NCBI RefSeq assembly: GCF_011682175.1
Contig: NZ_WHJG01000010.1
Location: 1-64,000 of the forward strand
Reading direction: 5' to 3'
From: Massilia frigida
Lineage (GTDB): Bacteria; Pseudomonadota; Gammaproteobacteria; Burkholderiales; Burkholderiaceae_D
DNA: 64,000 nucleotides
Below the pieces are notes generated by a model that was given only the letters and a program-made list of their open reading frames with translations, had not been told where the DNA came from and did no database searches. Below are positions 9,302 through 16,847 of the stretch, piece by piece. The position numbers and the translations under genes are program-made. Within the stretch, counting starts at the first letter, position 1; every line of letters begins with the position of its first letter.

Positions 9302-10558
9302 ATGCTGAACCTGGCCCGCCGATACTTACAGTTCCTGTTCCTCGTCCTGCTGGCGGCGGGCCAGGCGCAGGCCGCCTCCCCGGTCCCGGTTCCGGCCCCG
9401 GCGCCCGCCGTGCCGCAAGGTGGGCCGAAAGGCTCGCTGGTGATCATCGGCGGCGCGCTGCGCGGCGAGAACGCGGCGGTGTGGAAGCGCATCGTCGAAC
9501 TGGCGGGCGGTCCGGGGGCGCGCATCGCCGTCTTCGGCTCGGCCTCGGCCAGCCCCGACGTCGCCGGCAAGAACAACGTCGAAGTGCTCAATTCCTACGG
9601 CGCCGATGCTTTTTTCGTGCCGGTCGCCGTCAAGCTGGAAGGTGTCGATTATCGTGTGGCGGCCAACGATCCGGTGCTGGCCGATGCGGTGCGCCACGCC
9701 GACGGCGCCTATTTCGTCGGCGGCAACCAGGCCCGCATCATCGAAGCGCTGCGCAAGAAAGACGGCAGCAGCAGCCTGGTGCTCGACGCGCTGTGGTCCA
9801 TGTACCGCAACGGCGGCGTGATCGCCGGCACCAGCGCCGGCGCGGCGATCATGAGCAGCACCATGTTCTACGATGTCAATTCGGTGCTCTCCACCCTCAA
9901 GCGCGGCGTGGCCGACGGCATGGAACTGGCGCCGGGCCTGGGCTTCATCGGCAAGGACGTTTTCGTTGACCAGCACTTGCTGGTGCGCGGGCGCTTCGGG
10001 CGCATGCTGCCGGCCATGCTGGCCAAGGGCTACAAGATGGGGCTGGGGATCGACGAGAACACGTCGATGATCATTCACGGCAACCGCGACGTCGAGGTGC
10101 TCGGCTACAAGGGCGCGCTGCTGATCGACCTCAATGGCGCCACCTCGACGCCGGGCGACTTCAATGTCAGCAACGCCAAACTGAGTTACCTCGATAACGG
10201 CGACCGCTTCAATCTGTTGAGCGGGGTATTTACGCCTTCGCGCGAAAAACTGGCCAACAAGCTCGATCCGGCCGCGCCGTACTACCGGGGTCCGCTGTTT
10301 TTCGCCGATATCCTCGGTAACACGACGGTGGTGGACCTGATGCATCGCCTGATCGACAGCGACCAGACCGACGCCATCGGCCTGACCCTGGGCAGCCCGC
10401 GCGACCTGCAGCCGGAACTGGGCTTCGAGTTCCGCTTCAGCCGCACCAAGGATAGCATCGGCTATATGTCGGCCATTTCGGATACCTACTCGGTCTTCAA
10501 CATCCGCCTCGACGTGCTGCCGATCCTGATCCGCCAGCCGCTGTACCAGTATAAGTAA
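9302..10558 (+). CDS. Secreted cyanophycinase (peptidase family S51)
   Basis: A 418-residue protein with a Sec signal peptide (about 1-25, ending QAQA) and a proline-rich stretch, then the S51 fold. The serine nucleophile elbow is GTSAGA with S178. YFVGGNQARIIEAL and GLGIDENTSMII are further family signatures. Cyanophycinases cleave the aspartate/arginine storage polymer to beta-Asp-Arg dipeptides. The signal peptide makes this the extracellular type, used to feed on polymer released by other cells. AAGGAAG lies just upstream of the ATG. The unusual C-terminal 120 residues after the catalytic domain resemble those of the extracellular enzymes. It is divergent from the M14/YfcC pair. Confidence 0.9.
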   Translation: MLNLARRYLQFLFLVLLAAGQAQAASPVPVPAPAPAVPQGGPKGSLVIIGGALRGENAAVWKRIVELAGGPGARIAVFGSASASPDVAGKNNVEVLNSYGADAFFVPVAVKLEGVDYRVAANDPVLADAVRHADGAYFVGGNQARIIEALRKKDGSSSLVLDALWSMYRNGGVIAGTSAGAAIMSSTMFYDVNSVLSTLKRGVADGMELAPGLGFIGKDVFVDQHLLVRGRFGRMLPAMLAKGYKMGLGIDENTSMIIHGNRDVEVLGYKGALLIDLNGATSTPGDFNVSNAKLSYLDNGDRFNLLSGVFTPSREKLANKLDPAAPYYRGPLFFADILGNTTVVDLMHRLIDSDQTDAIGLTLGSPRDLQPELGFEFRFSRTKDSIGYMSAISDTYSVFNIRLDVLPILIRQPLYQYK

Positions 10559-10561
10559 ACG

Positions 10562-11707
10562 CTACAGGTAGCGCACCCACGCCCGGCCGCTGGTGCGCTT
10601 GTAGTGCCCGAACCAGCGGCACGGGTAGTACAGCGCCGCGATCACGGCCAGCGCCCACACCCACACTTCGCCGATCCCGCCCGCCTGGTGCGCCTGCCCG
10701 CCTGAGACGGCCGCCGTCAGGCCGCGCAGCGCGAGCAGCAGATACAGGTGCGCCAGGTAATAGAACAGCGGCACCCCGCCGAAGGTGGCGCAAAAGGCCA
10801 CTACGCGCCGGTTCGCCGCTTCCATCCATGCCAGTGCCAGCATCCCCACGCCGAGCGTCATCAGGAGGAAGTTGAGCGAGGGCGGATACTTGGTCAGGTT
10901 CAGGAACGCCATCGCCGTGTGCAGCAGGTCGGCCTGTACGGTCCACGGCCGCGTCTCGCCATAGATGTTAAAGCCGCGCAGCAGCGCAAGCAGCAGCAGG
11001 CAGGCCGCGCTGGCGAGCAGCAGGATGCGGCGCCGCGCCGGCGGCTGCACCGTTGCCGAGAACAGCGGACCGGCAGCGTAGCCGAGCAAAATCACCCCGA
11101 TCCACGCCAGCAGCGGATAACTGATCTTGACGCGGGTGGCGCCCTCGCTTACCAGGAAGCCGCGCTGCTCCAGCAGCGTCCACGCGGCGTGCGCCAGGCT
11201 GCCCGGTTCCAGTCCGGGAAAGGACAAGGCATTGTGGCCGCCGACGATCAGGATGCCGAGCAGCGCCAGCCAGCGCAGCGGCACCTTGTGCAGCAGGGCC
11301 AGCGCGATCATCGACAGGCCGATCACCCAGATCACCTGCAAGTACAGCACCGGCGGCGGAAAGCGGCCTGACCACGCGAAATTGACGAACACCAGTTCCA
11401 GCACGATCAGGAACAGGCCGCGCTTGAGCAAAAAACCGCGCGCACTGCGCGGGCCGGACGGCGGATTGGCGTACAGCCAGGCCGACAGGCCGGTGAGGAA
11501 CACGAACATCGGCGCGCAGAAGTGCGCCGCCATGCGGCTGAAAAACAGCGGTGGCTCGGTCGTGGCCAGGTCCATCGGGTCGCCGACCTGGTGGTGCAGG
11601 AAGAAGGTTTCGCGCGCGTGGTCGAGCGTCATGATCAGGATGATCAGGCCGCGCATCGCATCGATGGCGGCGATGCGTTTGGACGGCGCGGGTGCGATGG
11701 CGTGCAT
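10562..11707 (-). CDS. DUF1624/heparan-alpha-glucosaminide N-acetyltransferase-like membrane protein
   Basis: About 381 residues with roughly ten membrane helices. The N-terminal signature AIDAMRGLIILIMTLDHARE followed by a conserved histidine-containing loop is typical of this transmembrane acyltransferase family. The family is thought to move acyl groups across the inner membrane onto sugars, although bacterial substrates are mostly unknown. I chose MHAIAPAPSKRIAAIDAMRG at 11705-11707; it lies only 8 bases past the TonB receptor stop, so the two are probably cotranscribed. The stop is 3 bases from the end of the convergent cyanophycinase. Confidence 0.82.
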   Translation of the reverse strand: MHAIAPAPSKRIAAIDAMRGLIILIMTLDHARETFFLHHQVGDPMDLATTEPPLFFSRMAAHFCAPMFVFLTGLSAWLYANPPSGPRSARGFLLKRGLFLIVLELVFVNFAWSGRFPPPVLYLQVIWVIGLSMIALALLHKVPLRWLALLGILIVGGHNALSFPGLEPGSLAHAAWTLLEQRGFLVSEGATRVKISYPLLAWIGVILLGYAAGPLFSATVQPPARRRILLLASAACLLLLALLRGFNIYGETRPWTVQADLLHTAMAFLNLTKYPPSLNFLLMTLGVGMLALAWMEAANRRVVAFCATFGGVPLFYYLAHLYLLLALRGLTAAVSGGQAHQAGGIGEVWVWALAVIAALYYPCRWFGHYKRTSGRAWVRYL

Positions 11708-11715
11708 GGCGCGCC

Positions 11716-13803
11716 TTAAAAGCTGTAGCTGGCCGTCAGCGTGGCTGCGCGTTCGGTGCCCGGTGCCACCCACATCTGGCTGTACGAACTGGCATACCAG
11801 GTCGTGTTAAACAGGTTATCGATATTGAGCGCGATGCGCAGCTTGCGGTGGGGCGCGTAGGCCGCCACCAGCTTGACGGTGCTGTAGGCGGGCAGTTCGA
11901 AGCTGCTCGATGCGGCCACGTCGCCCATGCGCTTGCCCACGTAGCTGGCGCCGGCGCCGGCGCTGGCCTTGGCCTCGCCCAGCTTGAAGCTGGACACCAG
12001 CAGCAGGTTGGCGCTGTGGCGCGCCACGTTCGGAAAGCGGCTGCCGGTAAGGATCGTCTTGTCGCCCCTGGTGACGGTGGCGTCGGTGTATGCGTAGGCG
12101 GCCGACAGCTGCAGCTTGCGCGCCACGGTGCCGGCCACGTCCAGCTCCAGGCCACGGCTGCCGACCTCCCCGGCGGGGATCGCAAAGTCGGTGTTGGCGG
12201 GGTTGGTCGTCAGGACGTTCTTCTTGTCGATCTTGTACAGCGCCACGGTGCTGCTCAGTTTTCCGTCGAGGGCGTCGATTTTCGCGCCCAGTTCATACGA
12301 CAGGCTCTTTTCCGCCTCAAACGCGCGGTTGTCGATGCTGATGCCGCTGTTCGGGCGATAGGCACGCGCCGCGCTCGCATACAGCGATAGCGCCTTGGCC
12401 GGCTGGTACACAATGCCCGCGCGCGGGCTGCTGGCGTGCAGGCTTTGCGCGCTGCCCGCCTTGATACGGTTGTTGGTGACGGTTTGATCGGCGCTGTCGT
12501 AGCGAATGCCCAGCAGGGCTTTCCACTGGCTGCCCAGGTCAATCTGGTCCTGCGCATAGACGCCGTGCGCGCGCTGGCGCTCCAGCGTGTCGATCGACAG
12601 CGTCAGCGGATCGGCAACGGCGCCGTAGACCGGCTGGAAAATATCGATCGTGTAGGGATTGGCGCTTGACGGATTGCGGCGCAGCTGCACGCGGCGGTCG
12701 TCGAAGCGGTAGGCGTCGACGCCGAACAGCACGCTGTGGCGCAAGGCGCCCGTGTCCAGTTTTCCGAGCAGTTCGACCCGGCCCGACCGGTCGGTGGCCG
12801 AGAAGTCGCGGTGGCGGCGCTGGCGGCGCAAGGTGCGGCCGTCGGCCAGCAGGTTGTTGGCTTCCGTCGAAAAGCCGGTCAGTTCACTGTCGCGGTAGGA
12901 CAGGCCCGATTGCAGCGACCAGTCGCCGTCCAGGGCGTGCTGCACGAACAGCTGGTGCCCGAGCGACTTGACGGTGGTGCGGCCATCGCCAGGCTCGCCC
13001 AGGAAGCGCGACGCGGGAACCGCACCGAGCTTGCCGTTCAGCGCAGGTAGGCCACGGTCGAACGGCGCCTTTTGCTGGCTCGCTTCGATCTCGTAGGAGA
13101 CCGTGGTGTGCTCGCCCGCCAGCCACACGAACGATGGCGACAGCAGCAGCGTGTCGCGCCGGCCGCTGTCGCGAAAGCTCTCGCCCTGCTGCCAGGCGGC
13201 GTTGACGCGGTAGGCCAGCGTCTCGCTCACAGGGCCGGTGACGTCGAGCGCCGTGCGCCAGGTATTGAAGCTGCCGGCCGCCGCGCTGATGCTGCGCTCC
13301 TGGACGAAGCGCGGCTTTTTGGTGACGATGTTGACCGTGCCTCCTGGCTCGCCGCGCCCGTACAGGGCGGCGGACGGGCCTTTGAGCACTTCGATCGATT
13401 GCGTGTTGGCGGTGTCGCGCAGGCCGTTGTAGCCGCGGCTCGAACTGAAGCCATTGACCAGGAAATCGGAGCCGAAATTGGGGTCGCCCGTGAAGCCGCG
13501 CATGGCGTAGCTGTCCCACAAGCCGCCCAGGTTACTCTGGCGCGCAATGCCGCTGGCCAGGTCGAGCGCACCGGCCAGGGTGCTCACGCCGGCATCGCGC
13601 AGCACCTCGCTGGTGAGCACGCGTACGCTTTGCGGCAGGTCCTTGAGTAGCGCATCGGTCTTGGTCGCGCCGGTGGCCGACAGGCTGCGATAGTGCTCGC
13701 GCTGGCCGCCGATCACCACCTTGTCGAGCGGCTCCGCCGCGGCGGTGGCGGCCAGCGGCGCGAGGCTGGCGAGGAGGATGGCGCTGGCGGTCGGGATGTG
13801 CAT
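11716..13803 (-). CDS. TonB-dependent siderophore-type receptor
   Basis: A 695-residue outer-membrane receptor. It has a signal peptide (1-22), a TonB-box-like segment (DKVVIGGQ), a plug domain (about 45-150, with SYAMRGF and VLKGPSAALYGRGEPGGTVN) and a 22-strand barrel ending in a C-terminal aromatic (ATLTASYSF). The plug signature matches FhuA/FoxA-like ferric-siderophore receptors, whose import is powered by TonB-ExbBD. It follows a Fur-family regulator on the same strand, with a well-formed promoter and a palindrome between them, so metal control is likely. The ligand cannot be told; zinc or another metal complex is possible given the Zur-like regulator. Confidence 0.92.
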   Translation of the reverse strand: MHIPTASAILLASLAPLAATAAAEPLDKVVIGGQREHYRSLSATGATKTDALLKDLPQSVRVLTSEVLRDAGVSTLAGALDLASGIARQSNLGGLWDSYAMRGFTGDPNFGSDFLVNGFSSSRGYNGLRDTANTQSIEVLKGPSAALYGRGEPGGTVNIVTKKPRFVQERSISAAAGSFNTWRTALDVTGPVSETLAYRVNAAWQQGESFRDSGRRDTLLLSPSFVWLAGEHTTVSYEIEASQQKAPFDRGLPALNGKLGAVPASRFLGEPGDGRTTVKSLGHQLFVQHALDGDWSLQSGLSYRDSELTGFSTEANNLLADGRTLRRQRRHRDFSATDRSGRVELLGKLDTGALRHSVLFGVDAYRFDDRRVQLRRNPSSANPYTIDIFQPVYGAVADPLTLSIDTLERQRAHGVYAQDQIDLGSQWKALLGIRYDSADQTVTNNRIKAGSAQSLHASSPRAGIVYQPAKALSLYASAARAYRPNSGISIDNRAFEAEKSLSYELGAKIDALDGKLSSTVALYKIDKKNVLTTNPANTDFAIPAGEVGSRGLELDVAGTVARKLQLSAAYAYTDATVTRGDKTILTGSRFPNVARHSANLLLVSSFKLGEAKASAGAGASYVGKRMGDVAASSSFELPAYSTVKLVAAYAPHRKLRIALNIDNLFNTTWYASSYSQMWVAPGTERAATLTASYSF

Positions 13804-13853
13804 GCGTGGGATTTCTTCAGGCGTGGCGGAGCCGGATAGGGCAAGATATTAAT

Positions 13854-13896
13854 GCAACTGAGTTGCCATAATAGGTCGAATACCTCTTTAATGCAA
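13854..13896 (-). promoter_or_regulatory. Promoter and palindromic operator for the TonB receptor
   Basis: On the minus strand a -35 element TTGCAT (13891-13896) and a -10 element TATTAT (13868-13873) are spaced by exactly 17 bases, close to the sigma-70 consensus. The predicted transcription start falls inside a perfect interrupted palindrome, GCAACTGAGTTGC (13854-13866). A repressor bound there would block initiation. The Fur-family protein encoded just upstream is the obvious candidate, although this palindrome is not a textbook Fur or Zur box. Confidence 0.6.
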
Positions 13897-13935
13897 TAGG
13901 CTTGCGTTAGCCGCGTGATGAATGCGGCACCGGTT

Positions 13936-14364
13936 TTACTTTTTGGCGTTACACACCTGGCACACGCCCTTGATCAGGAAGTCGACCTGGTCGCTGGTGA
14001 AGCCGTCGGGAAGCGTGATCTGGGCGGGCAGGGCGATGTCGGTAAAGCAGGTCACCATCTCGCAGCGGGTGCACTGGAAGTGCGCGTGCTGGTGTCCGTG
14101 CTGGCCCGCGCCCGCGTTGAAGCGCCACACCTGGTCGGCGCCGGCGATGCGGTGCACCAGTTCGTGCTCGCTCAGCCATTCCAGCACCCGGTACAAGGTC
14201 ACGGAATCGAGCGCCGCGCCGGCCAGGCCTTCCTGGATGTCGTGGTGGGTCAGGGGCTTGTTCTGCGCCAGCAGATACGCCAGCACGCGCGAGCGCGGCT
14301 TGGTGAGGCGCGCGCCGGTGTCACGGATCAGTGATTCAGCCTGGCTTTCAATCGTTGTGTACAT
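13936..14364 (-). CDS. Fur-family metalloregulator (Zur-like)
   Basis: A 142-residue protein with an N-terminal winged helix (about 10-85, LTKPRSRVLAYLL and LDSVTLYRVLEWL) and a C-terminal dimer/metal domain. Visible metal ligands are a HGHQHAHFQC cluster, the structural-zinc pair CTRC and a second pair CQVC near the C-terminus. The lack of a long histidine tail and the two CxxC pairs suit a zinc-sensing Zur or a general Fur paralog more than iron Fur. It lies upstream of the TonB receptor on the same strand, about 130 bases away, and probably controls it. Confidence 0.85.
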   Translation of the reverse strand: MYTTIESQAESLIRDTGARLTKPRSRVLAYLLAQNKPLTHHDIQEGLAGAALDSVTLYRVLEWLSEHELVHRIAGADQVWRFNAGAGQHGHQHAHFQCTRCEMVTCFTDIALPAQITLPDGFTSDQVDFLIKGVCQVCNAKK

Positions 14365-14501
14365 CGTCGCTGGGATTCCAAGGGAAGCGACATGCTACCA
14401 CGGCGCCGCACGGGGCCGGAACGCTATGCCGATTACGCTCTTTTGCGCCGTCCGGGGCGGGTTTACAATACAGCACGACCCACGCTTGCAAGGAAACCGT
14501 C

Positions 14502-15932
14502 ATGCCGCTGTCCCCCGTCCGTTTCATGCGCCGCGCCGCCGGCCTGCTGGCGCTGGCCGCCGCCGCCCAGGCCCACGCCCAGCCGCCCGCCACCGTCCGC
14601 GTCGACTATCAGCACAGCGGCAATGCCCTGTCCGACCAATACGCGCTCGAACGGGTGGTGATCGAACCGCTGCCGTGGCCCGGGGACCTGTCGCAAAACG
14701 TCGACACCACCAACCGTGGCCAGAACATGGTCGAAGTGGTGGACGCCAAAACGGGCGACCTGCTGTATTCGCGCGGCTTCTCCACCATTTTCGGCGAATG
14801 GCGCACCACCGAGGAAGCGATGCGCATCAGCCGCGGTTTCGAGGAGTCGGTGCGCTTTCCGGCCTTCGGCAAGCCGGTGCGGGTGCGGGTGCTCAAGCGC
14901 GACGAGCGCAATCAGTTTTCGGTCGCATGGAGCGTCGAGGTCGACCCGGACGCGCCGGATGTGGTGCGCAAACAGGCACCGGCACCGGCCAAACCGATTC
15001 CGATCCGCGTCAGCGGACCGTCCCCGGCCAAGGTCGACCTGCTGGTCATGGGTGACGGCTACACCGCCGCCGAGATGAAAAAATTCGAGGCCGACGCGCG
15101 CCGCCTGGCCGATCATCTGTTCACGGTGTCGCCGTTCAAGGAGCGTGCGGGCGACTTCAATGTGTGGGCCATCGCGGTGCCGACCCTGGAAAGCGGCGTG
15201 TCGCGTCCATCGACCGGCGTGCACCGCGCATCGGCGCTGGGCACGCGCTACGATATTTTCGGCAGCGAGCGCTATGTGCTCACGCTGGACAACCGCGCGC
15301 TGCGCGACATCGCCCAGCATGCGCCGTACGAGTTCATCGAAATCCTGGTCAATAACGATACCTACGGCGGCGGCGGCATCTTCGGCCAGTTCAGTACCGC
15401 GGCGGCCGGCAACGACTGGGCCAATTACCTGTTCGTGCACGAATTCGGCCACCATTTCGCCGGCCTGGCCGACGAGTACTACACCTCGCCCGTGGCCTAC
15501 CAGTCGAGCGCCGGACGGATCGAGCCGTGGGAGCCGAACGTGACCGCGCTGCGCGACCCGGCCAAGCTGAAATGGCAGCGCCACGTCAAGGCCGGTACGC
15601 CGCTGCCGACCGTCTGGCCCAAGGCCCAGTACGAGGACTATGCGCGCGCCTACCAGAAGCGGCGCGCCGCGCTGCGCGCCGCCAACCGGCCCGAGTCGGA
15701 GATGAGCGCACTGTTCCACGAAGACCTGACCCATACCAATACCCTGTTCGCCAAGGCCGCGCACCGGCACGACGTGGGTGCCTTCGAGGGGGCCAATTAC
15801 GAGGCGAGCGGCTACTATCGGTCGGAAATGCAGTGCCTGATGTTCGATCGAAGTGAAAGATTCTGTAACGTCTGTAACGATGGCATCACCACCATCATCG
15901 ATTTATATGCGGGGAAGAGGGCGGGGAAATAG
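14502..15932 (+). CDS. Secreted M64 family metallopeptidase
   Basis: About 476 residues from the ATG at 14502, which has AAGGA seven bases upstream; the frame is open further upstream but without family-like sequence. It starts with a signal peptide (MRRAAGLLALAAAAQAHAQ). An N-terminal beta domain follows (about 25-170), then the peptidase domain with LLVMGDGYTAAEM, typical of IgA-peptidase M64. The zinc motif HEFGHH has H313, E314 and H317, followed by AGLADEYY. Near the C-terminus, EMQCLMFDRSERFCNVC provides likely disulphide cysteines. It is probably an exported zinc protease; the target is unknown. Confidence 0.9.
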   Translation: MPLSPVRFMRRAAGLLALAAAAQAHAQPPATVRVDYQHSGNALSDQYALERVVIEPLPWPGDLSQNVDTTNRGQNMVEVVDAKTGDLLYSRGFSTIFGEWRTTEEAMRISRGFEESVRFPAFGKPVRVRVLKRDERNQFSVAWSVEVDPDAPDVVRKQAPAPAKPIPIRVSGPSPAKVDLLVMGDGYTAAEMKKFEADARRLADHLFTVSPFKERAGDFNVWAIAVPTLESGVSRPSTGVHRASALGTRYDIFGSERYVLTLDNRALRDIAQHAPYEFIEILVNNDTYGGGGIFGQFSTAAAGNDWANYLFVHEFGHHFAGLADEYYTSPVAYQSSAGRIEPWEPNVTALRDPAKLKWQRHVKAGTPLPTVWPKAQYEDYARAYQKRRAALRAANRPESEMSALFHEDLTHTNTLFAKAAHRHDVGAFEGANYEASGYYRSEMQCLMFDRSERFCNVCNDGITTIIDLYAGKRAGK

Positions 15933-16171
15933 GCGTAAGGCCTGCAACGGCGGGCGATCTGGAATTTTCTTGTCCAGTTCGCCTGGTTGGAAGTTGCTTT
16001 TGGTTAGCTCTGGAATGCGTGCGCTAGCGCACAGACCCAGTGTGCCGCAAGACATATTCTGGATGCCGTTCCTTGACGAAATATAAAGTTGAGAACGATA
16101 GATGGCGACGGACTCCGGTCCAAAACGTCCACGGATAAGAAACCCCAACCAATCTTCTAAAAGGTACAACC
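15933..16171. other. Intergenic region upstream of the Lys/Ala-rich protein gene
   Basis: About 240 bases without a credible gene. It contains a short palindrome GTGCGCTAGCGCAC (about 16019-16032) and, just before the next ATG, an AAAAGG ribosome-binding site. An 88-codon minus-strand frame here has no family features or ribosome-binding site, and I regard it as noise. Confidence 0.5.
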
Positions 16172-16651
16172 ATGAACAAATTACTCCTTACCCTGATCGC
16201 CGGCCTGTTCGCTACTTCGGTTTATGCACAAACGCCAGCCGCCACCCCGGCCGTTGTCAAAGCTGAAGCGACCGCCAACAAGGACATCGCCAAAGCCGAA
16301 GCCAAGGAAGCCAAAGTAGGCGCCAAAGCCGACGAAAAAACCACCAAGGCCGCCGCCGACGCTACCGAGAAAAAAACCAAGGCGCATTCGAAAGCGGTAA
16401 AAGCCCACGCGGAAGCGAGCACCGACGTCGCCAAGGCTGATCCGGAAGACAAAATGAAAGCCGAAGCCAAGGCCGAGAAAAAAGTCGCCAAAGCCAATCT
16501 GAAAGCCGAGAAAAAAATGATCAAGGCCGACGAAAAAGCGGAAAAAGTGGCAGTTGAAGCTGGCGCCGACAAAGCGACCGCCGCGGCAAAAACCCACGAA
16601 ACCAAAGTTGAAGCCGCTTCGGACGTGAAAAAAGCTGCTGCCAAGCACTAA
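16172..16651 (+). CDS. Secreted lysine/alanine/glutamate-rich low-complexity protein
   Basis: A 159-residue protein with a clear signal peptide (MNKLLLTLIAGLFATSVYAQ, cut after YA-Q). The mature part is almost entirely Lys, Ala, Glu, Asp and Thr, with imperfect repeats of the KAEAKAEKK type and no cysteine or aromatic residue. This predicts a long, highly soluble, charged helix in the periplasm. Such proteins are sometimes labelled TolA-like from composition alone, but no TolA domain is visible. Its codon use is richer in AAA lysine codons than the neighbouring genes. Function is unknown; an envelope spacer, polyanion-binding or stress role are guesses. Confidence 0.75.
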   Translation: MNKLLLTLIAGLFATSVYAQTPAATPAVVKAEATANKDIAKAEAKEAKVGAKADEKTTKAAADATEKKTKAHSKAVKAHAEASTDVAKADPEDKMKAEAKAEKKVAKANLKAEKKMIKADEKAEKVAVEAGADKATAAAKTHETKVEAASDVKKAAAKH

Positions 16652-16683
16652 TCTATCCGCCCTGCTTGCAGGGTGATGGAATG

Positions 16684-16746
16684 AAAACGGGGTAAGTATT
16701 GCCTGACCGGGGTCTGACCCCTGTTAAGCAACACTTACCCCGTTTT
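16684..16746. repeat. Nested inverted repeat with GGGGTCTGACCCC core
   Basis: A 19-bp inverted repeat (16684-16702 and 16728-16746, one mismatch) encloses the 13-base palindrome GGGGTCTGACCCC (16709-16721). Both outer arms begin or end with A/T runs, so the structure could work as a transcription stop in both directions between the converging genes on either side. The core belongs to the same family as the hairpin at 21.9 kb and the repeats at 40.3-40.9 kb. Confidence 0.75.
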
Positions 16747-16796
16747 TGTTGTTGGCCGCCCCGCCCATCGTTCCTGCTGCCGCCTTGGCGCGGGAA

Positions 16797-16823
16797 GTCA
16801 TTTCTGCCAATGGCAGAAATGAC
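16797..16823. repeat. REP-like palindrome, copy 2
   Basis: A perfect 13-bp inverted repeat with a single central base (core TTTCTGCCA/TGGCAGAAA). It is the cleanest copy of the palindrome family also found at 6.5, 26.05, 36.5 and 54.8 kb. Degenerate GC-rich arms (GCGCGGGAA) precede it. It lies just past the parC stop. Confidence 0.7.
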
Positions 16824-16847
16824 GGAGGTGCGCGGGAGGAGCGCTAC

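Noticed and set aside
15903-16169. 88-codon minus-strand frame between the M64 peptidase and the Lys/Ala-rich protein
   Set aside because: There is no ribosome-binding site, signal or domain, and it overlaps the end of the M64 gene and the promoter region of the next gene.
16709-16721. The 13-base GGGGTCTGACCCC palindrome as an operator for parC
   Set aside because: It lies past the parC stop, between convergent genes, and the same core recurs at two other unrelated loci, so a repeat element is more likely than a regulator site.
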